From Lachnospiraceae bacterium (GTDB lineage Bacteria > Bacillota > Clostridia > Lachnospirales > Lachnospiraceae), in contig JAPJQL010000007.1 in NCBI GenBank assembly GCA_030825115.1, positions 51,550 through 115,549 on the forward strand: a DNA stretch of 64,000 nt, written 5' to 3'. A model generated the notes under the pieces. It saw only the letters and a list, made by a program, of their open reading frames with translations, was not told the DNA's origin and ran no database searches. The position numbers were made by a program, and so were the translations under genes. Position 1 is the stretch's first letter; every line of letters starts with the position of its first letter. Positions 38,783 to 47,782 of this stretch are shown one piece after another.

Positions 38783-40861
38783 ATGGCAAACAGTTTGGTA
38801 ATTGTGGAATCACCTGCAAAAGTGAAGACAATTAAAAAGTTTTTAGGTTCCAATTATGAAGTGGATGCATCCAATGGCCATGTGAGAGATTTACCGAAAA
38901 GCCAGTTGGGGATCGACGTGGAACATGACTATGAGCCGAAATATATCACGATCAGGGGAAAAGGTGATATTTTGGCAAAACTCCGCAAGGAAGTGAAAAA
39001 AGCAGATAAGATTTATCTGGCAACGGACCCTGACCGGGAGGGGGAGGCGATCTCCTGGCATCTGATGAAGGCGCTGAAGCTGGATGAACTGAAAGATAAA
39101 AAGGTATACCGGATCAGTTTCAATGAGATCACGAAGAATGCGGTAAAGACCTCTTTGAAGGCGCCGAGGGAGATCGATATGGATCTGGTAGACGCCCAGC
39201 AGACAAGGCGGATCCTGGACCGTATGGTGGGATATTCCATCAGCCCTCTTTTATGGGCAAAGGTCAAACGGGGGCTGAGTGCGGGCCGGGTCCAGTCTGT
39301 GGCGCTCAGGATCGTCTGCGACAGGGAAGATGAGATCAATGCGTTCATCCCGGAAGAGTACTGGAATCTGGATGCGGAGCTGTTCCAGAAAAACAGCAAG
39401 AAGCCTTTGAAAGCCAAATTTTATGGAACCAGGACGGAGAAGATGGTTATCCACAGCAAGGATGAGCTGGATGTCATCCTGAAAGGGCTTGACGGGCAGG
39501 TCTATACCGTAGAAGAAGTAAAGAATGGTGAGCGCGTGAAAAAAGCGCCGATTCCGTTTACCACCAGTACCCTGCAGCAGGAAGCGTCCAAAGTACTGAA
39601 CTTTTCCACCCAGAAGACCATGCGTCTTGCACAGCAGTTATATGAGGGCGTGGACATAAAGGGAAAGGGGACGATCGGTCTGATCACCTACCTGAGAACG
39701 GATTCCACCCGGATTGCGGACGAGGCCGATCAGGCGGCGCGCCATTATATCGGAGAGACCTACGGCGAAAAGTATGTCTCGGCCAGTGAGCAGACCGGAA
39801 AGAAGAATGGCAAGATCCAGGATGCCCACGAGGCGATCCGTCCTACGGATATCAGCCTGACGCCGACTCTGGTCAAGGAATCTTTACAGAGGGATCTGTT
39901 CCGCCTGTACCAGCTGATCTGGAAACGTTTTACGGCAAGCAGGATGCAGCCGGCAGTCTATGAGACAACTTCAGTGAAGGTGGGAGCAGGGGAGTATTTG
40001 TTTACTTTAGCTGCATCCAAGTTAAAATTCGACGGTTTTATGTCCGTCTATATCCAGGAAGATGACAAGGAAGAGAACAATACGCTTCTTGGAAAGCTGG
40101 AAAAGGGCGATGTACTGAACCTGGATTCTCTGAATCACAGCCAGCACTTCACCCAGCCGCCGTCCCACTATACAGAGGCGTCGCTGGTCAAGGCGTTGGA
40201 AGAGCAGGGGATTGGCCGCCCAAGTACCTACGCGCCGACTATCACGACAATCCTGGCCCGCAGATATGTGACCAAGGAGAATAAAAACCTGTATGTGACG
40301 GAGCTTGGGGAAGCCGTCAACGGCATCATGAAGCAGTGTTTCCCAAGTATCGTAGACACCAGCTTTACCGCCAACATGGAGCTGCTTTTAGACAAGGTGG
40401 GAGACGGCACGGTCAAGTGGAAGACGATCGTGGAGAATTTTTATCCGGATCTGGACTCCGCGGTGAAGGCGGCAGAAAAGACGCTGGAGTCTGTCAAGAT
40501 TGCCGATGAGGTGACGGATGAGATCTGCGACGTATGCGGACGCAATATGGTCATCAAATACGGTCCCCACGGCAAATTTCTCGCATGTCCGGGCTTCCCG
40601 GACTGCAAAAATACCAAGCCTTATTTGGAGAAGATCGGCGTTCCCTGTCCCAAGTGCGGCAAGGAGGTCGTGATCAAGAAGACCAAGAAGGGCAGAAGGT
40701 ACTACGGCTGTGAGGACAATCCTGAGTGCGATTTTATGTCGTGGCAGAAACCGTCCACAGAGAAGTGTCCCAAGTGCGGCAGTTATATGGTAGAAAAAGG
40801 GAATAAGCTGTTGTGTGCTGACGAACAATGCGGTTATAGTATGAATTTAAATTCAAAATAG
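38783..40861 (+). CDS. topA: DNA topoisomerase I
   Basis: This type IA topoisomerase of 692 residues relaxes negative supercoils. The TOPRIM domain begins LVIVESPAKVKTIKKFLG and includes ATDPDREGEAISWHL. The catalytic tyrosine is in ITYLRTDSTRI near residue 301. The C-terminus carries three four-cysteine topoisomerase zinc ribbons (CDVCGRNMV..., CPKCGKEVV..., CPKCGSYMV...). The ATG at 38783 follows TAGGAG. An in-frame ATG at 38687 lies inside dprA and is rejected. Confidence 0.97.
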   Translation: MANSLVIVESPAKVKTIKKFLGSNYEVDASNGHVRDLPKSQLGIDVEHDYEPKYITIRGKGDILAKLRKEVKKADKIYLATDPDREGEAISWHLMKALKLDELKDKKVYRISFNEITKNAVKTSLKAPREIDMDLVDAQQTRRILDRMVGYSISPLLWAKVKRGLSAGRVQSVALRIVCDREDEINAFIPEEYWNLDAELFQKNSKKPLKAKFYGTRTEKMVIHSKDELDVILKGLDGQVYTVEEVKNGERVKKAPIPFTTSTLQQEASKVLNFSTQKTMRLAQQLYEGVDIKGKGTIGLITYLRTDSTRIADEADQAARHYIGETYGEKYVSASEQTGKKNGKIQDAHEAIRPTDISLTPTLVKESLQRDLFRLYQLIWKRFTASRMQPAVYETTSVKVGAGEYLFTLAASKLKFDGFMSVYIQEDDKEENNTLLGKLEKGDVLNLDSLNHSQHFTQPPSHYTEASLVKALEEQGIGRPSTYAPTITTILARRYVTKENKNLYVTELGEAVNGIMKQCFPSIVDTSFTANMELLLDKVGDGTVKWKTIVENFYPDLDSAVKAAEKTLESVKIADEVTDEICDVCGRNMVIKYGPHGKFLACPGFPDCKNTKPYLEKIGVPCPKCGKEVVIKKTKKGRRYYGCEDNPECDFMSWQKPSTEKCPKCGSYMVEKGNKLLCADEQCGYSMNLNSK

Positions 40862-40899
40862 AGTAATTATTAAAAAAGTCAAAAAATTTCGAAAAACTA

Positions 40900-40928
40900 T
40901 TGTTATTGTCCTCAAATCGTGCTAATAT
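40900..40928 (+). promoter_or_regulatory. codY promoter
   Basis: TTGTTA (40900-40905), 17 bases and TAATAT (40923-40928) lie about 60 bases upstream of codY, which has a strong GAGGAGG ribosome binding site. Confidence 0.5.
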
Positions 40929-40986
40929 TTAACTATTAGAACTGGATTTCTGTGTTGAATATAAAAAAATGAGGAGGTTTTTCGAA

Positions 40987-41766
40987 ATGAGTGTTCAGCT
41001 ACTTGATAAAACTAGAAAAATCAACAAATTATTGCATAATAACAACTCGCACAAAGTGGTATTTAATGACATCTGCAAAGTGTTAGGAGAGATTCTGGTT
41101 TCCAACATCCTTGTTATCAGCAAGAAGGGGAAGGTGCTTGGAGTCGGTCTCTGTCCGGGTGTAGATGAGATCGAGGAATTGATCGAAGACCAGGTGGGAG
41201 GCTATGTTGACCGGATGCTGAATGAGCGCCTGCTCAGCATTCTCTCCACAAAGGAGAATGTAAATCTGGCGACGCTGGGATTTGCAGAAGAGAATGTAAA
41301 GAAATACCAGGCCATCATCACCCCGATTGATATTGCAGGCGAGCGCCTTGGCACCCTGTTCATCTACAAATCGGATGCGAGCTATGACATTGATGATATT
41401 ATTTTAAGCGAGTACGGCACTACCGTAGTCGGGCTGGAGATGATGCGTTCTGTGAATGAGGAGAACGCAGAGGAGACAAGGAAGGTTCAGATCGTGAAGT
41501 CGGCGATCAGCACCCTGTCCTTCTCCGAGCTGGAGGCGATCACCCATATCTTTGAGGAGCTGGACGGCAATGAGGGGATCTTGGTGGCCAGCAAGATTGC
41601 GGACCGTGTGGGGATCACCCGCTCTGTCATTGTGAATGCACTGAGGAAATTCGAGAGCGCCGGCGTGATCGAATCCCGGTCTTCCGGTATGAAGGGCACC
41701 TACATCAAGGTGCTGAATGACGTGGTATTTGAAGAACTGAAGAATATCAAGGCGGCAGGAAAGTAA
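40987..41766 (+). CDS. codY: GTP- and branched-chain amino-acid-responsive repressor CodY
   Basis: The 259-residue global regulator represses nutrient-acquisition genes when GTP and branched-chain amino acids are plentiful. The N-terminal GAF-like effector domain starts LLDKTRKINKLLHNNN, and a long helical linker follows. The C-terminal winged helix-turn-helix has ASKIADRVGITRSVIVNALR and SRSSGMKGTYIKVLN, which are nearly invariant in the family. The ATG at 40987 is preferred over 40969 because GAGGAGG is six to nine bases upstream of it. It stands between topA and rpsB with its own promoter and terminator. Confidence 0.96.
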   Translation: MSVQLLDKTRKINKLLHNNNSHKVVFNDICKVLGEILVSNILVISKKGKVLGVGLCPGVDEIEELIEDQVGGYVDRMLNERLLSILSTKENVNLATLGFAEENVKKYQAIITPIDIAGERLGTLFIYKSDASYDIDDIILSEYGTTVVGLEMMRSVNEENAEETRKVQIVKSAISTLSFSELEAITHIFEELDGNEGILVASKIADRVGITRSVIVNALRKFESAGVIESRSSGMKGTYIKVLNDVVFEELKNIKAAGK

Positions 41767-41806
41767 ACGACAGCAGAAATTCAAGATCGATAACAGAAAT
41801 TCACGG

Positions 41807-41842
41807 CAGGAGCTGTGCGGATTCCGTGCGGTTCCTGTTTTT
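41807..41842 (+). terminator. Terminator after codY
   Basis: CAGGAGCTGTGCGG (41807-41820) pairs with 41824-41837, using some G-T pairs, around a three-base loop and is followed by TTTTT. Confidence 0.75.
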
Positions 41843-41868
41843 CATGTGCGCCTGCGGCAGCAATTCCT

Positions 41869-41942
41869 TGACGATTTACATGACAATTTACGTGACAATT
41901 TACAAAAAAGTGCTTGTCAAACATTGGAAGGTGTGTTATGAT
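41869..41942 (+). promoter_or_regulatory. rpsB promoter with triple 12-base direct repeat
   Basis: Three tandem 12-mers of the form TGACRATTTACR occupy 41869-41880, 41881-41892 and 41893-41904. Ten bases later TTGTCA (41914-41919)-N17-TATGAT (41937-41942) forms the rpsB promoter, giving a leader of about 105 bases, where an autoregulatory S2 site would be expected. Confidence 0.65.
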
Positions 41943-42054
41943 TTTAAGGCTGACAAAAAACACGTCTGTCGATTTCGAAGGCGGTGCCTGAGATCAGGTC
42001 CCGGAGAAAGCATAAGAAGCAGACGGAAGTAAAAAACCAAATGGAGGTAATAAC

Positions 42055-42795
42055 ATGAGCGTTATTTCAATGAAGCAGCTTTTGGAAGCAGGTGTTCATT
42101 TCGGACATCAGACAAGAAGATGGAACCCTAAGATGGCTCCGTACATCTACACCGAGAGAAACGGTATCTACATTATCGACTTACAGAAGTCTGTAGGCAA
42201 AGTAGATGAGGCTTACAACGCAATTTCCGACATCGCAGCAAACGGCGGCACGGTACTGTTCGTAGGAACCAAGAAGCAGGCTCAGGATGCGATCAAGGTT
42301 GAGGCAGAGCGCTGCGGTATGTTCTATGTAAATGAGAGATGGTTAGGCGGTATGCTGACCAACTTCAAGACCATCCAGAGCAGAATTGCAAGACTGAAAG
42401 CAATCGAGACCATGTCTGAGGACGGTACGTTCGACGTACTGCCGAAGAAAGAGGTTATTGAACTGAAGAAAGAGTGGGAGAAGCTTGAGAAGAACCTTGG
42501 CGGTATCAAGGATATGAAGAGACTTCCGGACGCTATCTTTATCGTAGATCCGAAGAAGGAAAGAATCTGCGTACAGGAAGCTCATACTCTGGGTATTCCG
42601 TTGATCGGTATCGCAGATACCAACTGTGATCCGGAAGAGCTGGATTACGTTATCCCGGGTAACGACGATGCAATCAGAGCTGTAAAATTAATCGTGGCTA
42701 AGATGGCAGATGCAGTAATCGAAGCAAACCAGGGTGAGGCAGTTGCAGATTTTTCTGAGGCATTTGAAGTAGCAGAAGAGACTGTAGAGGCTTAA
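42055..42795 (+). CDS. rpsB: 30S ribosomal protein S2
   Basis: The 246-residue ribosomal protein is unmistakable from MKQLLEAGVHFGHQTRRWNP, NGIYIIDLQKSV, RWLGGMLTNFKTI, IPLIGIADTNCDPEELDYVI and PGNDDAIRAVKLI. It is followed by tsf, the usual partner. A terminator-like hairpin separates the two and should make S2 transcripts more abundant than full-length ones. Confidence 0.98.
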   Translation: MSVISMKQLLEAGVHFGHQTRRWNPKMAPYIYTERNGIYIIDLQKSVGKVDEAYNAISDIAANGGTVLFVGTKKQAQDAIKVEAERCGMFYVNERWLGGMLTNFKTIQSRIARLKAIETMSEDGTFDVLPKKEVIELKKEWEKLEKNLGGIKDMKRLPDAIFIVDPKKERICVQEAHTLGIPLIGIADTNCDPEELDYVIPGNDDAIRAVKLIVAKMADAVIEANQGEAVADFSEAFEVAEETVEA

Positions 42796-42809
42796 TCGAG
42801 GACGAGAAG

Positions 42810-42848
42810 ATGCTTCGACCTGTAACAGACACAGGTTGAAGCATTTTT
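42810..42848 (+). terminator. Partial terminator between rpsB and tsf
   Basis: ATGCTTCGACCTGT (42810-42823) pairs with 42831-42844 with one G-T pair around a seven-base loop, followed by TTTT. tsf has no other clear promoter, so read-through is expected. Confidence 0.75.
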
Positions 42849-42883
42849 GTGTTTATACTAATAATTATATGGAGGGAATCACA

Positions 42884-43819
42884 ATGGCAGCAGTAACCGC
42901 AGCAATGGTAAAAGAATTAAGAGAAATGACCGGTGCAGGTATGATGGATTGCAAGAAAGCACTTGCAGCTACCGACGGTGATATGGAAGCAGCAGTAGAC
43001 TTTCTGAGAGAAAAAGGATTAGCCGGAGCAGAGAAGAAGGCTGGCCGTATCGCAGCAGAGGGTATCGTAGTTACCGCAATGACCGATGACGCTAAGAAAG
43101 CAGTTGTTGTAGAAGTAAATGCAGAGACCGACTTCGTAGCAAAGAACGAAAAGTTCCAGACTTATGCAGCAGACGTAGCAGCACAGGCTCTGGTGAGCAC
43201 CGCAGCAGACATGGATGCATTCCTGGCTGAGCAGTGGGCTAAAGATCCGTCCCTGACCGTTAAGGAAGCTCTGGCTACCCAGATTTCTATCATCGGTGAG
43301 AACATGAACATCCGTAGATTCGAGCAGGTTGAGGAGAGCAACGGTTTTGTGGCTTCCTACATCCATGCAGGCGGCAAGATCGGCGTTCTGGTTGATGTTG
43401 AGACCAACGTGATCAACGACGCAGTAAAAGAGATGGCAAAGAACGTAGCGATGCAGGCTGCAGCTTTAAAGCCGCAGTTCACCAGCAGAGAAGAAGTAGA
43501 TGCTGACTACATCGAAAAAGAGAAAGAGATTCTGACTGCAGCAGCTAAGAATGAGAAGCCGGATGCAAACGACAAGATTATCAGCGGTATGGTAATGGGT
43601 CGTATCAACAAAGAACTGAAAGAGATCTGCCTGTTAGATCAGACCTACGTAAAGGCTGAAGACGGCAAGCAGTCCGTAGCACAGTACGTAGCTCAGGTTG
43701 CTAAGGCTAACGATGCTGACATCAAAGTGAAGAAGTTCGTTCGTTTCGAGACCGGCGAGGGCCTTGAGAAGAAGGAAGAGAACTTTGCTGAAGAAGTTGC
43801 AAAGCAGATGGGCAACTAA
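42884..43819 (+). CDS. tsf: Translation elongation factor Ts
   Basis: EF-Ts exchanges GDP for GTP on EF-Tu. The 311-residue protein begins with VKELREMTGAGMMDCKKALA, has EVNAETDFVAKNEKF near residue 85 and ends in a dimerisation-type helical region. The ATG at 42884 follows GGAGGG; an in-frame ATG at 42836 is inside the upstream hairpin. In most Firmicutes pyrH follows directly, but here 6.1 kb of other DNA intervenes. Confidence 0.97.
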   Translation: MAAVTAAMVKELREMTGAGMMDCKKALAATDGDMEAAVDFLREKGLAGAEKKAGRIAAEGIVVTAMTDDAKKAVVVEVNAETDFVAKNEKFQTYAADVAAQALVSTAADMDAFLAEQWAKDPSLTVKEALATQISIIGENMNIRRFEQVEESNGFVASYIHAGGKIGVLVDVETNVINDAVKEMAKNVAMQAAALKPQFTSREEVDADYIEKEKEILTAAAKNEKPDANDKIISGMVMGRINKELKEICLLDQTYVKAEDGKQSVAQYVAQVAKANDADIKVKKFVRFETGEGLEKKEENFAEEVAKQMGN

Positions 43820-43895
43820 TTTATTGTCATCCTGTGACCTAAAATAAGCGCTTCATGTCCCCAAATGGACCATTTTTGAGGCGGAAATAAGATGA

Positions 43896-43938
43896 AAAAA
43901 GGATCCAAGGTATGTAAAACCTACTTTGGGTCCTTTTT
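43896..43938. terminator. Strong terminator after tsf
   Basis: AAAAAGGATCCAAGGTA (43896-43912) pairs with 43922-43938 with two G-T pairs, with A and T tracts on the two sides. The remaining 180 bases to the next gene are G/C-rich near 43,950-44,020 (a run of nine C and several GGGCC/GGCCC motifs), then turn AT-rich. No gene is seen there. Confidence 0.8.
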
Positions 43939-44117
43939 GGGTGCGTACCCCCCCCCAGGCCCCTGCTTACGGCACCCACCAGGCCATGGGCCATCGAGCC
44001 CGGCATCGGGCCATATGTTGTTTAAAATGGGGAGAAAAACGGCCGAAAACCTGCATAAACAGAGGATTTATGAAGCAATATTTTATTTAATTATCTTACC
44101 ATTTACAACAAGACAAG

Positions 44118-45170
44118 TCAGTCCATCTTTATCCATATAAGTGGCTTGAGTTTCTTTAGGTTTACATTGTAATCACCTTCTTCGTATTGTCTAAGTTCCT
44201 CTTCATAACTAAAAGAAGGAACATCCTCAATATCAAGGATGTCTGTACTATCCAAAGTATCTACGCCTTCTTGAACGGTTTGTTCTGTTTCCACAGCGGC
44301 AAACGCTGCATATCCCATTTCATACTCCAAATAAATTACCGACGTGTTGTCGGAGACATATATTTTTTGACCAATATCAACATGGCTTCCGCACCAATCC
44401 GCCGTGGGTTTCTGTTTGTTATCTACTTTCTTGACTTTGCCAACAAACTCATATCCATCCGGGAGTGGATTATCAAATCCATTTGCTGTATAGTAATAAA
44501 GAACACCATTATACATGATTTGCTGGCGCTGAATCTCATCAGAAGGATACCCCGTTGGAGTGATTTCTTCATGATTATCTTGGGGTTCTCCGCCCAAATT
44601 GCGTATGATTGCTAACGCAATCTTTCCAGCCATATCTCTATCCGATGTGTTCTGCGGTGACTTTCCGTAAATAGCAAAATTATAGTCTTTGTATGTCCAG
44701 TCTATCATGAACATATCCCCGGTTTTATTAACCTTCATATAAGGAAAAATATATTCCTCATCTGCGGTTAATGCCGTCCACTTAATTTTAGTAGAATCTA
44801 CAAAAGTTTCTTTTGGTAGGGATAATTCTTTTCCTTTATTGGCAACAAAAATGCATACTCCAACATTATCTAGTTCAAATTCAATTTGTAATTCATCTGC
44901 CTTGGATTTCTTCACCTCAACATTTGACGTGATTACTATATTATCCAACACTTCTTTTGCATTTCCAAATTCTTTTGGATTGACCACTTCCAATTCGCTG
45001 GCACTGGCACCAGTTTCTTCTTCATTATTTTTAGATAATACACTCACATTTTGATTTTTTGTTTCATAAATTGGATATTCTGTTTCTTTATTTTTATCTA
45101 AGTTGTTTTTAGAACATGCTCCTAATATTGAACTTATAATTAAGATTACAGCTATTGCTTTTATTTTCAT
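44118..45170 (-). CDS. Lipoprotein of unknown function in AT-rich DNA
   Basis: The 350-residue product has a lipoprotein signal peptide with lipobox LGAC at residues 16-19, an Asn/Glu/Lys-rich linker and a body without a motif I recognise. The visible features are ELQIEFELDNVGVCIFVANK, FMIDWTYKDYNFAIYGKSP and GYEFVGKVKKVDNKQKPTADW. The last third is acidic. The second half recalls small lipoproteins with a GYEFVGxV-type segment common in Lachnospiraceae, but I assign no function. Codon use is markedly AT-rich compared with the flanking housekeeping genes, suggesting acquisition by transfer. Confidence 0.7.
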   Translation of the reverse strand: MKIKAIAVILIISSILGACSKNNLDKNKETEYPIYETKNQNVSVLSKNNEEETGASASELEVVNPKEFGNAKEVLDNIVITSNVEVKKSKADELQIEFELDNVGVCIFVANKGKELSLPKETFVDSTKIKWTALTADEEYIFPYMKVNKTGDMFMIDWTYKDYNFAIYGKSPQNTSDRDMAGKIALAIIRNLGGEPQDNHEEITPTGYPSDEIQRQQIMYNGVLYYYTANGFDNPLPDGYEFVGKVKKVDNKQKPTADWCGSHVDIGQKIYVSDNTSVIYLEYEMGYAAFAAVETEQTVQEGVDTLDSTDILDIEDVPSFSYEEELRQYEEGDYNVNLKKLKPLIWIKMD

Positions 45171-45586
45171 ATAAATTTCTCCTCAATTCAAATGGTTGCA
45201 CCTATTGATCTTTCAAATCCCATAATTCGTCTACTGATTACAGCCATTTTGGAAACCAATATATGCTCGTTTTACTATATATATCATCAATACCTAACAT
45301 TACATTCCAACGAATCATTTTATAAGTTAAGCTGAATAAACTATCTTTATTATAAGATATAAAATGGAGGAATATGGTGTGAAGAAAGTTAAACTTATCT
45401 TACAATTATAATACGGAAAATCAGTCCATGTTGTCATCTATACTTTTTGGTGGAAGATAATGATTTTTCTATAAATACTAAGGATGCAACTAGTAGTTGA
45501 CACATTGAATGGTATTGATTGGTGGTATGTAACCTGAAAAAAAGATAGAATCTGCGTATAAATAATCACACGAGGAGGATATGGTA
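45171..45586. other. AT-rich intergenic region
   Basis: About 415 bases separate the divergent lipoprotein and XRE genes. I see no coding frame of note, RNA gene or clear repeat. It presumably contains both promoters; TATAAT near 45411 and TTGACA near 45500 are present but not in a convincing pair. Confidence 0.5.
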
Positions 45587-46522
45587 ATGATTTTTGCCGA
45601 TAAATTAATACAGCTTCGCAAAAAAGCAGGTTGGTCACAAGAGGAATTAGCGGAACAAATGAATGTTACGAGACAGTCCGTTTCAAAATGGGAAGGCGCG
45701 CAAGCTATCCCAAACCTTGAAAAAATAGTTTACCTTTCAAAGTTATTTGGTGTAAGTACAGACTATTTGCTTAAAGATGAACTCGAAGATACAGAAGGCA
45801 GTATCTCGTTTGTTGAGATGTCTGCACTAAGGCGCGTATCAATGGAAGAAGCAGATGCCTTTCTTTCTGTAAAGGCTGTAACATCAAAATCAATAGCATT
45901 GGCAATCTTTTTGTGTATTTTATCACCGATAAGCCTATTAATATTAGGAGAAATCGGTATGATTATTTCAATAATTCTTGTCGCAGTAGCAGTTGCTGTA
46001 TTTATTTCAAGTGGCAGGAAAACAGAAGCATATGACTATTTAGAAAAGGAGATCTTTGAAACAGAGTATGGTGTTAGCGGAATGGTTTTAGAACGGAGAG
46101 CCCAATATAACGGAATATATACAAGAAGCAATGTGATTGGAGTCAGTCTTTGCGTCATGGCTCTAATCCCTCTTTTTGGAGAAGCGATTTTTAAGGATGC
46201 AACTGAATTACTGATAACAATTATGCTTTCTGCTTCTCTTGTTATTGCAGGAATTGGTGTGTTTTTCCTTATCAGTAGTGGCATAATATGGGCAAGTTAC
46301 GAAAAACTCTTACAGGAGGGAGATTATGCAAAGGAGAAAAAGAAAAGCCAATCTATTATAAACGCTATCTCGGTTGCATATTGGTTAATTGTCACCGCAA
46401 TATACTTGGGATATGGTTTTTCTGAGAATAATTGGAAATATGGCCGGGGTATTTGGGTAGTTGCAGGCTTAGTATTTCTCGCCATTGATATGATTGCCAA
46501 GTTACTTGTTAAAAGAAAATGA
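45587..46522 (+). CDS. Membrane-anchored XRE-family regulator, AT-rich
   Basis: The 311-residue protein has an N-terminal Cro/C1-type helix-turn-helix (KLIQLRKKAGWSQEELAEQM, NVTRQSVSKWEGAQAIPNLE) and then, from about residue 105, several hydrophobic segments. This fusion is common in Firmicutes and its regulatory mode is unclear. The ATG at 45587 has GAGGAGG eight bases upstream; the ATG at 45581 is too close to it. Base composition is AT-rich like the adjacent lipoprotein gene. Confidence 0.82.
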   Translation: MIFADKLIQLRKKAGWSQEELAEQMNVTRQSVSKWEGAQAIPNLEKIVYLSKLFGVSTDYLLKDELEDTEGSISFVEMSALRRVSMEEADAFLSVKAVTSKSIALAIFLCILSPISLLILGEIGMIISIILVAVAVAVFISSGRKTEAYDYLEKEIFETEYGVSGMVLERRAQYNGIYTRSNVIGVSLCVMALIPLFGEAIFKDATELLITIMLSASLVIAGIGVFFLISSGIIWASYEKLLQEGDYAKEKKKSQSIINAISVAYWLIVTAIYLGYGFSENNWKYGRGIWVVAGLVFLAIDMIAKLLVKRK

Positions 46523-46632
46523 TGAAAACGAGGTGTTTGACATACCTTCACACTTGCAGCAAAAAATGGAACTGAAACAATACCCCTAAAAAGCCCCCAT
46601 GAACCAACCGGGAAAAATACTGCAAAAAACAA

Positions 46633-46654
46633 AAGGATGCAGACTGGCATCCTT
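46633..46654 (-). terminator. Terminator of the minus-strand XRE gene
   Basis: AAGGATGC (46633-46640) and GCATCCTT (46647-46654) form a perfect eight-base stem at the stop codon. On the minus strand it is followed by TTGTTTTTT. Confidence 0.75.
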
Positions 46655-47345
46655 AATCCCCTTTCATTCCAAGAAATATACCGGCTGCTGAAACAAAGAA
46701 CAAAGGCGGCACTTTTGCCAGCCGGTAACCTAAAAACAGGATGTTATGGTTCAGTCCCATGAACAAGTTGTCAAACAGATGCACGTTTGACAACAGAACG
46801 GGCAGGAGTACGACCAATGCAGCTATGAAATAAAAAACGAGAATTCCGATGGACATCCCCAACACCGTCTTTCTCACCCATGTCTGTTTTATCCTGATAT
46901 CCCCCAACATCCCAATTATATTCATGAAGGTAATTGTTCCGGCAAAGAAACAGACCGGACCCAGGATGAGAACAGACAGGAAACGCGGCCGGCTGTCATA
47001 ATAATGCTGGGCCATCCTTTCCGTCCAGTCCTTTGTGAATACATAAATCAAGATTCCGGTTAACGCCAAAACTCCCCACAAAAGGGCATTCTTAATACAC
47101 TGTTTTTTCTGTGCCTGCCTTGCCTCTGCATCTGCCTCTTCCTGGCGGCGCCCATATAAAACCATGAGGATATCCGTGTCAAAAGCTCCTGCAATGGCTT
47201 CCAGCGTTTCTATATCCGGCTGACTTTTGCCGGTTTCCCAGTTGGAGACAGCCTGCCTTGTCACATGCAAAAGCCCTGCCAGCTGTTCCTGGGACATCTT
47301 CTTTTGTTTTCTAAGGTTCCTGATATTTTTTCCTATGCTGTTCAT
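46653..47345 (-). CDS. Membrane-anchored XRE-family regulator
   Basis: The 230-residue protein has an N-terminal helix-turn-helix (NIRNLRKQKKMSQEQLAGLL, HVTRQAVSNWETGKSQPD) followed by four or five membrane helices from residue 90 on. It resembles the convergent gene at 45.6 kb in plan but not in composition: its codon use is closer to that of the chromosome. The ATG at 47345 follows GGGAGG and is preferred over the one at 47363. The target is unknown. Confidence 0.82.
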   Translation of the reverse strand: MNSIGKNIRNLRKQKKMSQEQLAGLLHVTRQAVSNWETGKSQPDIETLEAIAGAFDTDILMVLYGRRQEEADAEARQAQKKQCIKNALLWGVLALTGILIYVFTKDWTERMAQHYYDSRPRFLSVLILGPVCFFAGTITFMNIIGMLGDIRIKQTWVRKTVLGMSIGILVFYFIAALVVLLPVLLSNVHLFDNLFMGLNHNILFLGYRLAKVPPLFFVSAAGIFLGMKGD

Positions 47346-47782
47346 CCCGATTCCTCCCGTCACACTGTTTTATATATTAAACATACCACAGAATGTCGGA
47401 TTTGGTCACGCAACAATTCATTGCAGACCCAAATCTCCATTATTTCCTTATAAATATGCACTTTTCAATAAAGCAACCGGCTGGATTCGAACCGGCTGGA
47501 ACTTATACCCAAATTTACTTTAACCGCGTTAATGGAGAGTATGGACTTATTCTGCAAAAGAAAGAAGAGACAGGGGTATGGGAAGAAATACCCTTCAGAG
47601 ACAAGTATCAATGGCTTTTTTGTTATAGGCGGTAAACGACGGATGAGACTGAGCATCTGCAGGAAGGGATTGGCTGTCGGAATTGGTTGTCGGAAATACA
47701 AAAAGGTTGCTTTTATGAGGTATTCATATTATTATTAAAGTAATACAGATACGATTTACCACCGGAAAGAGGTGTTGATGAA
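47346..47782. promoter_or_regulatory. Intergenic region with promoter for the GGDEF-EAL gene
   Basis: About 440 bases contain no convincing gene. A promoter, TTGCTT (47707-47712)-N17-TATTAT (47730-47735), precedes the gene at 47783. Near 47,478-47,500 the minus strand reads GGTTCGAATCC, like a tRNA T-arm, but no tRNA can be folded. Confidence 0.5.

Noticed and set aside
40880..40897. Possible CodY box upstream of codY
   Set aside because: AAATTTCGAAAAAC resembles the arms of the CodY box but lacks the central base and has several mismatches to AATTTTCWGAAAATT.
41869..41904. Three direct repeats considered as a CRISPR array
   Set aside because: The 12-mers are contiguous without spacers and no cas gene is present.
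43892..44140. An 82-codon plus-strand reading frame after tsf
   Set aside because: It begins inside the tsf terminator stem, runs through the G/C-rich palindromic patch, has no ribosome binding site and resembles no protein.
47393..47635. Short frame with a PAGFEPAG peptide and a GGTTCGAATCC stretch on the opposite strand
   Set aside because: The peptide is the familiar translation of a tRNA T-arm-like sequence, but the T-stem has a mismatch and no acceptor, D or anticodon arm can be folded, so neither a gene nor a tRNA is supported.
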